In this document: positions 32,579 to 40,925 of the stretch, piece after piece
Layout of the letters: the number at the start of each line of letters is the position of its first letter
Position numbering within the stretch: the stretch's first letter is position 1
NCBI GenBank assembly: GCA_938028705.1
Contig: CALIZI010000162.1
Coordinates: 1-57,342, forward strand
Reading direction: 5' to 3'
From: an uncultured Saprospiraceae bacterium
GTDB taxonomy: Bacteria; Bacteroidota; Bacteroidia; Chitinophagales; Saprospiraceae
DNA: 57,342 nucleotides
Notes under the pieces: generated by a model
The model's input: only the letters and a program-made list of their open reading frames with translations
Database searches by the model: none
Told to the model about the DNA's origin: nothing
Made by a program: the position numbers and the translations under genes

Positions 32579-33805
32579 ATGAATATTGATTACCTAATTA
32601 CTGTAGAAACAAAAGATTCTCTATGTACAGATATTCAAGGTTTTAAAAATTTACTAAAAGCAAATAGTTCAATCAGTATTACAAACAGGACAATTGTTTA
32701 TAGAAAAGAAAATGTACTAGTTAGAGCTAATTACACATTAAAATATAGTAAAATTAGTGCAGATGAAATTTTCTTCTATTTTAAATTAAAGTTTGAAAGC
32801 GACGATGACACAAGAGAGATTAGAGAGCTTATTCACAAATTAAAGAATAATATAATTCCGAGAATTAACCCAAATAAGACGAAACTAGATATCATTTGGA
32901 ATGATATTGAAACAAAGTATTCCATCCAAAGCTATCCAATCATTAATAACGTTGAGAATTTGATGAGAAAATTAATCATCTTATTTATGACAATAAATGT
33001 TGGGAAAGAATGGACTATTAAAAATCTTTCAAATTCTATTAGTCAAAAAGTGGCAAAAAATGAACTCAAAACAAATGATATATACAAAATAGACTTTATA
33101 CAAATAAATGACGTTCTTTTTAAAAAATATGCAGACTTGGATGTTGGTAATAATTTAAGAAATGTTGTTAAAAAAATTGATTCCAATGAATTAGTTGATA
33201 AAACTGAAATTATCAACGAGTTATCACCATTCATTCCCAAATCTAATTGGGAAAGATATTTTGAAAATAAAGTAGATTATAGTGGTATAGAACTAAGCAA
33301 GGCATGGAAGAAACTGTATGATTTGCGTAACAAAGTAGCTCATAATCGCGGTATTGATAAATCTGACTTTGAAGATATCAAAACTATATCTGGCAAAATT
33401 ACCAAAGCTATATCAAATGCGATAAAAAATGTATTTGAGATTCAATTAACTGATGATGAAAAATTAAATGTTGTAGTAAATATTGGCTCTGAGTTAAATA
33501 GATTAAACGCTAAATATCGTGTAACGAGTCCAAAAAACTCAGTACCCATTATGAAGCTATTAAAATACCATAAACCAACTAGTGAACATGAATTATGTTT
33601 ATTAATCGAAAATCATATTACCGAAAAATGTGAGTGTGGAGTAAAAAGTAAGGGAACGGTTGAAGATTTTGGGAAAACATTGTATGAAAAACAAATTGAC
33701 GAATGGGGTGAGTATAAATTTTCTCTTGAAGATTGCATTAAGTTTGAATATGATTTATTTATTCGACAAACACTTCGACATTCAAAGAATGTTGGTTACA
33801 AATAA
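32579..33805 (+). CDS. HEPN-domain protein, probable defence RNase
   Basis: This 408-residue protein has the HEPN motif R-x4-H in YDLRNKVAHNRGIDKSDFED, after the segment NWERYFENKVDYSGIELSKAW, similar to Swt1-type HEPN domains. HEPN domains of this kind are metal-independent RNases that act in TA and abortive-infection systems. The N-terminal 200 residues (ITVETKDSLCTDIQGF, then YFKLKFESDDDTREI) are of unknown type. The C-terminal part carries KCECGVKSKGTVEDF, with two cysteines. It has its own strong promoter and is followed closely by a nuclease-like gene. A phage-defence role is inferred. Confidence 0.7.
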   Translation: MNIDYLITVETKDSLCTDIQGFKNLLKANSSISITNRTIVYRKENVLVRANYTLKYSKISADEIFFYFKLKFESDDDTREIRELIHKLKNNIIPRINPNKTKLDIIWNDIETKYSIQSYPIINNVENLMRKLIILFMTINVGKEWTIKNLSNSISQKVAKNELKTNDIYKIDFIQINDVLFKKYADLDVGNNLRNVVKKIDSNELVDKTEIINELSPFIPKSNWERYFENKVDYSGIELSKAWKKLYDLRNKVAHNRGIDKSDFEDIKTISGKITKAISNAIKNVFEIQLTDDEKLNVVVNIGSELNRLNAKYRVTSPKNSVPIMKLLKYHKPTSEHELCLLIENHITEKCECGVKSKGTVEDFGKTLYEKQIDEWGEYKFSLEDCIKFEYDLFIRQTLRHSKNVGYK

Positions 33806-33851
33806 ACAGTTTTCTAAATCTCAGAGGCAAGAAAAAATAAAAAAAAACAGT

Positions 33852-34628
33852 ATGAGTGAATTCGTAAATTCTATTGATAGTCAAAAATTTAGAGCAACTA
33901 ATACCCACTGGAATGACTTATGCCTAAACGATCCTTGGAGTGTCGGATATGTTTCAACACTAATTGAAACAACCTCATTTAATTCTAAGGAAGAATGGGA
34001 AAAATATTATTATCTGTCAGGAGTAGAGCGAAACACAATAATATCGGAAAGTTTTTTGGATGATATGAATTTGTTAAATGACCATACCTTAAAAAAAACA
34101 AATCCATCACAAATCGAAAAATTAAGTGAGGACTTAAAAAACTTAAATGAACAGTTTGGTAGAACAAGAAACCAATTAGTTGAGAAAGGAAAAATTCTTT
34201 ATGATTATGTGGTTACGAAAGGAGTTAATATCTCTCTCGAAGAATGTGCCGAATGTGTAAGATTTCGTATAATTTGTGAAACGTGGAACGGAATTATTGT
34301 TCGTGAAAGAAATACAATTAAAACATTAAATACGATGTTTAAAAACATTGAATTTGTTAAAACAACGGGAAATTTTGACCACAAATATGCTGTTGATTAT
34401 GAATTAAAATCTAAAGGTAAGCTAATCTGTGCAATACAAATAAAACCCCGAAGCTATACGTATAACAAACCTTACTTAAATAAAGCAAGAAAAGCAAATA
34501 TGAGAAAAAACAAAGACTATGCAAACGAGTTTGATAAAGAAGTTTTTGACGTAATTTCTAAAACTAATGGGACAATAATCAATAGACAAGTTTTGGGAAA
34601 AATTAGAAGTAAAATCGAAAACTTATAA
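33852..34628 (+). CDS. PD-(D/E)XK-like restriction endonuclease
   Basis: This 258-residue protein contains NFDHKYAVDYELKSKGKLIC followed by AIQIKPRSY. That fits the PD-(D/E)XK pattern of many restriction enzymes: acidic residue, two strands, then QxK. It resembles what I recall of the MjaI family, but this is not certain. The ATG at 33852 is used; an ATG at 33789 that overlaps the HEPN gene is possible and would add 21 residues. No DNA methyltransferase is next to it, so it is unlikely to be a simple restriction-modification pair. It seems to form a two-gene unit with the HEPN gene. Confidence 0.65.
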   Translation: MSEFVNSIDSQKFRATNTHWNDLCLNDPWSVGYVSTLIETTSFNSKEEWEKYYYLSGVERNTIISESFLDDMNLLNDHTLKKTNPSQIEKLSEDLKNLNEQFGRTRNQLVEKGKILYDYVVTKGVNISLEECAECVRFRIICETWNGIIVRERNTIKTLNTMFKNIEFVKTTGNFDHKYAVDYELKSKGKLICAIQIKPRSYTYNKPYLNKARKANMRKNKDYANEFDKEVFDVISKTNGTIINRQVLGKIRSKIENL

Positions 34629-34662
34629 GTATGTGACAGAGTAAAAAAATCTGACACCAAAT

Positions 34663-36909
34663 TCACCTCAAATAAAACCTCAAAACCCCACCTCCCACAA
34701 GTTCCCCATGCCCAATAAAAAACGGCTGATGCGGCTGCCCGTTCCAAGTCATTTTATCAATCAAATATTTATCATTTTCATTATTCATAGTTTCGATGAC
34801 GAGGTCTTGTTTTGCGGGATAAAAATCGGGATGCAGGTCAATCGTAACTTTATCAAAAACAGGAGAAGTCAGCGTATAATCCATATTGCCCGGACAATCG
34901 GGATAAAAGCCCATCATGCTGTAAACCAACCAAGTAGAAAGCGTTCCCGTATCGTCATTGCCGGGTAGTCCGTCGGGGGCTTGGAAGTAATATTTTCGGA
35001 CCAGTTCGCGGACGGTTTGTTGGGTGCGCCACTCTTGGCCTTTCACATAATTGAACAAAAAAGGATAGGTAATGTCCGGTTCGTTTGCCATATCGTAATT
35101 GTCGGTATCGAAGCATTTTTGGAGTTCGCTGATGAATTTTTGCTCGCCGCCCAGCAAGCGAATCAGCCCTTTGATGTCGTGTGGTACGTAGAAACGATAT
35201 TGCCAGGCATTGCCCTCCACAAAGCCGACGACGGGTTCAAAATTCTTTCCGGCTTCGGGGTCGAAAGGGGCGAGCCGACTGCCGTCTTGCATAATCGGGC
35301 GCAACATACCCGTGCTTTTATCAAAATATTTTCGGTACGATTTCGAGCGTTTTTCAAAAAACCGCGCCTCCTTTTTCTTGCCCAATGCCCGTGCAAATTG
35401 CGCCAAATTCCAATCCGCGATATTATACTCTAAGGTCGTCGAAACCGTTCCCCAAACGCCGCTTTCTTTGCCTTCAGGAATGTAGCCAAGTCGGTCATAA
35501 AACTCAATGCCCGGTCTTATTTTATTATCTTCCAATTGGGTCGCGGCTTTTTTCATGGCTTCGTAGGCGAGTTCGGTATCGAAGTCCGTCAAGCCGCGCA
35601 AATAGCTGTCTGCGATGACGGGCGTAGCCGGGTCGCCGACCATGACAGAGGTTTCCATACTCAACAATTCCCACTTGGGCAACCAACCGCTTTCCTTGTA
35701 CATATCCAACATCGACTCAATCATATCCGTCTGTAAATCAGGATATACCAAAGACAAAAACGGATGTACATTCCGATACGTATCCCACAGCGAAAAGACC
35801 GTATAACGATTTTTGCCATTGGTGTTTTTCACGCCGTAGCCTTCCATCGTCGGGTATTCGCCGTTGACATCTTGCAAGATATTCGGATGCAGCAATATGT
35901 GGTATAATGCCGTATAAAAAATCGTTTTGTCCTCATCCGTACCGCCTTCTACTTGGATTCTGCCCAATAATTCATTCCATTTTGTGACTGCCTTTTTTCG
36001 GATAATTTCTAAATCAAAATCAGGCTGTTCGGTGTCGAGATTTTTACGTGCATTTTCGATGCTGACATACGAAACGCCCACTTTTACCTCAATCGCCTCA
36101 CCCGCTTCGGTATCAAATGAAAAGTATGTCCCGATGTTTTCACCGACCATCGGATGCAGGTAATTTTCGTAAGGTTTGTAGGTGTCGTTATACTTCGTCC
36201 AATCCTTTTCCGCGCCCTTGTAGGCAGGCATTTTTTTCCATGCACCAAAAGACTTCGCAGGCTTAGAAAATCGCGCCACAAAATACACCGGACGCACATC
36301 TTCGGGATTATAACAAAACGTTCCGATGAGTTTGTAACCCTCAATTTCGGTATCGGATTTTATTTGCAACATCGCCCCCGTTTCATTGGTCAAGCCCAAA
36401 CCCAAATTGAGCAAAATATTCGCCTGTCCTTCAGGAAATGTATAGCGACTAATCCCCGTCCGCAGCGTGGCAGACATTTCTGTTTTAATGTCGTATTTGT
36501 CTAATGTATTGGAATAATATCCGGGCGAAGCTGTCTCATTGGCGTAAGTCGTACCGTTTTTTTCGGGGTCAAATTCCAAGTCACCCGTCGTTGGCATCAA
36601 CAAAATACTCCCCAAATCCGGGCAACCCACACCACTCAAATTGACATGCGTAAATCCGGTCAAAAACCGATTCTCATGCACATACGGACGCGAATGCCAT
36701 TCGCTGTCCTTCTCAAATTTATTCTCCGCACCCTTCTTAAATGCCACATTAAACGGAACTACGGACACCATTCCGGCGGGCATGACTGCACCGGGATTTG
36801 TTGCGCCGTAATTGGAGGTGCCGATGAAGGGATCGACATAGTTGGTGGGTTGTTGGGCGAATATATTTAAAGGGAAAAGAAGGATGAGTGTGAGGAGTGG
36901 ATTTTTCAT
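34663..36909 (-). CDS. GH92 family alpha-mannosidase, exported
   Basis: This 748-residue protein is a calcium-dependent exo-alpha-mannosidase of GH92, a family that trims N-glycan and yeast mannan mannose chains. The signal peptide ends at NIFAQ. Family motifs are present: NYVDPFIGT, GFTHVNLSGVG, FSLWDTYRNVHP, VGDPATPVIADSYLRG, STTLEYNIADWNLAQFA and the catalytic region GNDDTGTLSTWLVYSMMGFY. No lipobox or T9SS tail is seen, so it is probably periplasmic. It shares this region with a second GH92 and the NagB/PIG-L fusion. It converges on the restriction-like gene. Confidence 0.93.
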   Translation of the reverse strand: MKNPLLTLILLFPLNIFAQQPTNYVDPFIGTSNYGATNPGAVMPAGMVSVVPFNVAFKKGAENKFEKDSEWHSRPYVHENRFLTGFTHVNLSGVGCPDLGSILLMPTTGDLEFDPEKNGTTYANETASPGYYSNTLDKYDIKTEMSATLRTGISRYTFPEGQANILLNLGLGLTNETGAMLQIKSDTEIEGYKLIGTFCYNPEDVRPVYFVARFSKPAKSFGAWKKMPAYKGAEKDWTKYNDTYKPYENYLHPMVGENIGTYFSFDTEAGEAIEVKVGVSYVSIENARKNLDTEQPDFDLEIIRKKAVTKWNELLGRIQVEGGTDEDKTIFYTALYHILLHPNILQDVNGEYPTMEGYGVKNTNGKNRYTVFSLWDTYRNVHPFLSLVYPDLQTDMIESMLDMYKESGWLPKWELLSMETSVMVGDPATPVIADSYLRGLTDFDTELAYEAMKKAATQLEDNKIRPGIEFYDRLGYIPEGKESGVWGTVSTTLEYNIADWNLAQFARALGKKKEARFFEKRSKSYRKYFDKSTGMLRPIMQDGSRLAPFDPEAGKNFEPVVGFVEGNAWQYRFYVPHDIKGLIRLLGGEQKFISELQKCFDTDNYDMANEPDITYPFLFNYVKGQEWRTQQTVRELVRKYYFQAPDGLPGNDDTGTLSTWLVYSMMGFYPDCPGNMDYTLTSPVFDKVTIDLHPDFYPAKQDLVIETMNNENDKYLIDKMTWNGQPHQPFFIGHGELVGGGVLRFYLR

Positions 36910-36982
36910 CTACGGAAAATTAAAGTGTTGATTATTAATTGTTTATAAAGAATAAAGCATTCTTAATAAATGGGAATCCATT

Positions 36983-37050
36983 CCTCATCACAGCACATCG
37001 CAAAAGCACAGGGTTTAAACCCTGTGCTTTTGCGATGTGCTGTGATGAGG
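36983..37050. repeat. 68-bp perfect palindrome, left side of the Y1 transposase
   Basis: It reads CCTCATCACAGCACATCGCA at the left and is perfectly self-complementary over 68 bp, centred on GGGTTTAAACCC. The central 46 bp (half-site CACATCGCAAAAGCACAGG plus GTTT) is identical to the palindrome at 37596-37671. Both are followed by a GAGATTTT(TT)CGGTA-like sequence. Confidence 0.9.
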
Positions 37051-37101
37051 AGGAGATTTTCGGTACAAGTTCCGATTTTAAGTAAGAACAAAACCCGCAA
37101 A

Positions 37102-37542
37102 TCAAATATCTTTAGGGTCTATTTCTGATTTTGAAAAATACATTTTCAATTCATCATCAAACGATTGTTTTTTATGGTGTTCCTCTTGATTTCGAATATA
37201 ATTTCTGACGACTTTAACCCTGTCAGGACTGACGGATAATCCCGAATAACCATTTTGCCAACTAAACAAACCTTCAGTAAGTTGTTGCTGATTGACCCAA
37301 AAAGAGGAAGACCCTTTGATGTTTTTGACAATATCGCACAATTTCTCCGTTGAACGCAATTTAATCAATAGATGAACATGGTCTTCGACACCATTAACGA
37401 AGTCTAAATGATAGCTGTTTTCTTTCGCTTTTTCCTTCATAAATTGAAAAAGTCGTACTCGCCATGATTTATCCATCCACCGTGCTTTGTATTTAGTTGA
37501 CCAAACAACATGTACCCAAACATTGATGTAACTTTGTGCCAT
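37102..37542 (-). CDS. Y1 (HUH) transposase, IS200/IS605 or RAYT-like
   Basis: The ATG at 37542 is chosen, since residues upstream (MLLRCDVRFF...) come from the flanking repeat. The 146-residue protein has the TnpA HUH motif HVHLLIKL (single-strand DNA endonuclease) and the catalytic tyrosine candidate in the helix VVRNYIRNQ. Starting MAQSYINVWVHVVWSTKYK is usual for this family. It has no TnpB. It sits between two long perfect palindromes, as TnpA or RAYT genes are flanked by hairpins that they cut. It may be an active or recently active element. Confidence 0.9.
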   Translation of the reverse strand: MAQSYINVWVHVVWSTKYKARWMDKSWRVRLFQFMKEKAKENSYHLDFVNGVEDHVHLLIKLRSTEKLCDIVKNIKGSSSFWVNQQQLTEGLFSWQNGYSGLSVSPDRVKVVRNYIRNQEEHHKKQSFDDELKMYFSKSEIDPKDI

Positions 37543-37595
37543 TTTTTGTATTTTTTGATTTGAAAAATAATGTTTTGTAAGATAGGAACCTCTTT

Positions 37596-37671
37596 GAAAA
37601 AATCTCACATCACATCGCAAAAGCACAGGGTTTAAACCCTGTGCTTTTGCGATGTGATGTGAGATTTTTTC
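37596..37671. repeat. 76-bp perfect palindrome, right side of the Y1 transposase
   Basis: It is perfectly self-complementary from GAAAAAATCTCACATCACAT to its complement, centred on GGGTTTAAACCC at 37628-37639. It shares its central 46 bp with 36983-37050. The two palindromes lie on either side of the transposase, so they probably form the ends of one element of about 700 bp. Confidence 0.9.
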
Positions 37672-37743
37672 GGTATAATGCCCTACAAGTCACAAGAAAA
37701 CACAAATTATATATTTATTTGCAATTCCAATAATCAATACATT

Positions 37744-37800
37744 TTATTATCATCTATATCGCTTAAACGCCTCCATAGCCTCATACTCCGCCAAGCCCAA
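37744..37800 (-). pseudogene. Duplicated 3' end of the nagB fusion gene
   Basis: About 55 bp match 38832-38888, the last codons of the NagB/PIG-L gene (LPEYEAMEAFKRYK there, LAEYEAMEAFKRYR here), with three or four differences. It is a remnant of a tandem duplication or of the insertion that brought in the pseudogene between the two copies. Confidence 0.75.
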
Positions 37801-37805
37801 AATCA

Positions 37806-37841
37806 AAAAACGGCTAACCACAAATGTAGTCAGCCGTTTCT
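37806..37841. terminator. Hairpin AAACGGCT/AGCCGTTT
   Basis: The 8-bp stem is flanked by A on the left and T on the right. It lies just after the nagB remnant and before the T9SS pseudogene's end. It could terminate transcription in either direction. Confidence 0.5.
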
Positions 37842-37934
37842 ATTTTTATTTTACTAAAAAGAAAATCGCATCCATTTTTTGCGTAGCAAAAAACGTTATA
37901 ACAATTTAACAATCAAGTGTTTTTATAACTCTTT

Positions 37935-38770
37935 TTAATAATTTATCATAAACTTTTCACTAATATGGATACCATCTTTCGTAGCAACGAAAATATAAAT
38001 CGAAGGACTCAATGTCGATACATCGACCGTAAAATTATTAATACCTTCGAGTACAGTGTCTTTACCTTGTATGGCGATTCTTCCGCTTGCATCATAAATC
38101 ATATAGTTGAAAGTACCTGCGGTCGTATTTGAAAAGGTAACTTGAAGCATATCATTCGCAACCGGATTTTGCAAAGCGAGTACCCCGAATCTATCGGCTT
38201 CTTCCACGCGACTCACGACCACCACATCAGAAAAAGTGCTACTTCCGTTGACATCTTCTATCGAAAGTTGGTAGTAATTTTTACCAAATAAAGGCGCAAC
38301 GTCGCGGTATTGATAGGCTTGCGGTGTAGTGGAGTTCAAAGCACCTGCGACCCATTCGATTTTTTCAAAATTAACGCCATCGGCTGCACGATAAATAGAG
38401 AAACCTTCATTATCGTTTTCTGTCAATGTTTTCCATTCGAGGAGGTTCGTTGTGCCGACAATAGTTGCCTCAAAATGCGCTAATTCGACCGCCAATGCAA
38501 CGGTTTCATAAGGAAACGCAACCATACATTCCGTGCCTACGGTACGCACATATACCAAGCCGGAAGGTGGAACATTATTGAATACATTACTCGCTTGCCA
38601 GGGACCATTCGGGTCGAGTGCGTACTCCATTGTGCCGCCATCGGCTGCCTTACTTTCGCAAAACAGAACCGATATGATATACCATTTATATCTAACTCTA
38701 TGCCATGTTCATCTTTTATACGGTAGAAAACTCTCCTAAAAAACCGTCTTCTTACATCATTCAAAAACAC
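37935..38770 (-). pseudogene. T9SS cargo gene remnant, frameshifted
   Basis: The frame 37935-38630 encodes 231 residues ending in a T9SS type A domain (FGVLALQNPVANDMLQV, MIYDASGRIAIQG, ISEKFMINY). Before it is a typical pre-tail domain (FEATIVGTTNLLEWKTLTE). It has no signal peptide. The frame continues upstream as ESKAADGGTMEYALDP, but the expected preceding residues (RIKDEHGIELDINGISYRFC) are in another frame, so a frameshift lies near 38662. The sequence stops making sense beyond about 38770, next to the nagB end. It is a truncated, shifted remnant of a large surface protein. Confidence 0.75.
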
Positions 38771-38835
38771 ATATTAATTGGTGTTACGAGGTAACATCGT
38801 CTGCGGTCTAACAGGCTGCGGACGATAAAACATTA

Positions 38836-40755
38836 TCATTTATACCGCTTAAACGCCTCCATAGCCTCATACTCCGGCAAGCCCAAAAGGTCGTAAGTAA
38901 TCGCGGTATTGCGGTTTCTGTCTTCTGCGCGTTGCCAAAATTCACGGGTATCATTTCCGGGAAACAGTGGACGGTCTTTTTGCGATTGATGTTTGAAAAT
39001 TGCCCGTCGCTTTCGCAGCAATTCTTCCGGGCTGAGTGGCACTGCCATATCGATGTCTTCAATTTCCCATTCCTGCCACGCGCCTCTGTACAGCCACACG
39101 TAGCAATCCTTCATCCAAGCCTCATCTTTGAGCAATTCAACAGCTTTGAAAATCGCATTCAGACAGACCCGATGCGTACCATGCGGGTCAGACAAATCTC
39201 CTGCGGCAAAAATCTGATGCGGTTTTATTTTTTGTAAAAGTTCGACGGTAATTTTGATATCTTCCTCGCCCAAAGGCTTCTTTTTCACCAAGCCTGTTTC
39301 ATAAAAAGGCATGTCCATAAAGTGCATACGTGCTTCGGGCAGCCCGACGTATCTCGCGCCGGCTTTGGCTTCCCCTTTACGAATCAATCCCTTGATTTTT
39401 TGGATTTCCGGCGAGTCGATTTTTCCCGGTTTTTTCTTTGCAATTTTTTCTTTTATCGAATGAAACATGATTTGGGTAACTTCCTGTTTCATCCCAAATT
39501 CTTCGTGAAAATCATTGACAAAATCCGCAAAACGAATCACGTCATCATCAAAAACAGCGATGTTGCCCGAAGTCTGATAAGCCACATGCACCTCATGCCC
39601 CTGGTCGTGCAGACGAATAAATGTACCACCCATCGAAATCACATCATCATCAGGATGCGGACTAAAAATAATGGAGCGTTTTTGGGCAGGTTCGGGGCGT
39701 TCGGGATGTCGGGCAGCATCCGCCCCCGGCTTGCCGCCGGGCCATCCGGTAATCGTCCGTTTGAGACTTTCAAAAATTTTCAGGTTGATATTATACGCCG
39801 AATCAAACTCGGTGACAATATCCGCCATACCGTTGTCCGTATAATCGCGGTTGGTGAGTTTGAGAATGGGTTTTTGTAATTTTTTACTCAACCAAATGAC
39901 CGCTTTTCGTATCAATGCTTCATTCCAATCAATCGCACCGAGCAACCAGGGCGTTTTTACCCGTTTGAGTTCTGCACTCGAAGCATGGTCTAAAATTATA
40001 TTACAATTCGGATGCTCTTGCAGATAAGTGGCGGGTACTTGGTCGCTGATGTCGCCTTCGGCTGCCTTCTTGACGATATGCGCCTTGCCTTCGCCCCAAG
40101 CCATGAGGATAATCCGCTCGGCTTGCATAATCGTACCGACTCCCATTGTAATCGCTTTGAGTGGAACATTCTCTTCACCAAAAAAATCGGATGCCGCGTC
40201 CGTCTTGGTGATATGGTCTAAAGTAATCAGTCGGGTGATAGATGCTTTGCCCGAACCCGGCTCATTAAATCCAATATGTCCGGTGCGCCCAATGCCCAAA
40301 ATTTGAATATCCAGTCCGCCTAAATCCTTAATTTTTCTTTCGTAATCAGCGCAATATTCCGGGATGTCTTCTTTAGAAAGCGTACCGTCGGGGATGTGAA
40401 TATTTTCCGGTAAAATATCAATGTGGTCAAAAAGATGCTCGTGCATAAAACGCACATAACTCTGCAAAGCATGAGCTTCGATTGGATAATATTCATCCAG
40501 ATTGAACGTGACCACATTTTGAAAACTCATACTTTCCTCGCGGTGCATCCTTACAAGTTCGGCATATACGGCTATCGGTGTCGATCCGGTAGCTAAACCC
40601 AGCACACACAACTCTTTTGCCTCTGCCTTCGCCTTGATTTTCAGGGCAATTTCTTTGGCTACAGCTTGTGAAGCCTCAAATGAATTTTGGTAAATTTTTG
40701 TGGGGATTTTCTCGAAGCGAGTGGTGTGTGGTGGGTGAGGAAGGTGGTTAGTCAT
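38836..40755 (-). CDS. nagB: Glucosamine-6-phosphate deaminase fused to PIG-L deacetylase domain
   Basis: This 639-residue two-domain enzyme. Residues about 1-300 are NagB, converting glucosamine-6-P to fructose-6-P and ammonia (motifs LGLATGSTP, NLDEYYP, GIGRTGHIGFNEPGS). Residues about 375-600 are a PIG-L/LmbE-type zinc deacetylase with the metal motif HPDDDVISMGG. The same fusion is known in many Bacteroidota and would let one protein act on N-acetylated and free amino sugars. It lies between two GH92 mannosidases, so this segment probably serves the breakdown of N-glycan-like or other amino-sugar glycans. Confidence 0.92.
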   Translation of the reverse strand: MTNHLPHPPHTTRFEKIPTKIYQNSFEASQAVAKEIALKIKAKAEAKELCVLGLATGSTPIAVYAELVRMHREESMSFQNVVTFNLDEYYPIEAHALQSYVRFMHEHLFDHIDILPENIHIPDGTLSKEDIPEYCADYERKIKDLGGLDIQILGIGRTGHIGFNEPGSGKASITRLITLDHITKTDAASDFFGEENVPLKAITMGVGTIMQAERIILMAWGEGKAHIVKKAAEGDISDQVPATYLQEHPNCNIILDHASSAELKRVKTPWLLGAIDWNEALIRKAVIWLSKKLQKPILKLTNRDYTDNGMADIVTEFDSAYNINLKIFESLKRTITGWPGGKPGADAARHPERPEPAQKRSIIFSPHPDDDVISMGGTFIRLHDQGHEVHVAYQTSGNIAVFDDDVIRFADFVNDFHEEFGMKQEVTQIMFHSIKEKIAKKKPGKIDSPEIQKIKGLIRKGEAKAGARYVGLPEARMHFMDMPFYETGLVKKKPLGEEDIKITVELLQKIKPHQIFAAGDLSDPHGTHRVCLNAIFKAVELLKDEAWMKDCYVWLYRGAWQEWEIEDIDMAVPLSPEELLRKRRAIFKHQSQKDRPLFPGNDTREFWQRAEDRNRNTAITYDLLGLPEYEAMEAFKRYK

Positions 40756-40844
40756 AGTTATATTATATTAAAAGTGTATTAATTAAATTTATATTATTCT
40801 GATTGACAATGATAAATAAATTTATGTAATTAAGCAATTGAGGA

Positions 40845-40925
40845 AACGTAAAACGATTTTGTAAATCGTAATTCACGTTAGAATGTGGCTAACTTAGGTG
40901 ACGATTTGCAAAATCGTTTTACGTT
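40845..40925. repeat. Hairpin AACGTAAAACGATTTT
   Basis: The arms AACGTAAAACGATTTTGTAA and, reversed, AACGTAAAACGATTTTGCAA pair over about 20 bp around a 30-nt loop. The right arm overlaps the stop region of the GH92 gene at 40925, so it may act as its terminator or be a mobile repeat. Confidence 0.5.

Noticed and set aside
33852-34628. Firm assignment to the MjaI restriction family
   Set aside because: Only the VDYEL...QIKP pattern supports it; a profile or structure search would be needed, so it is named only as PD-(D/E)XK-like.
38537-38770. 77-residue minus-strand ORF as a separate gene
   Set aside because: Its first half continues the T9SS pseudogene in a shifted frame; it is treated as part of that pseudogene.
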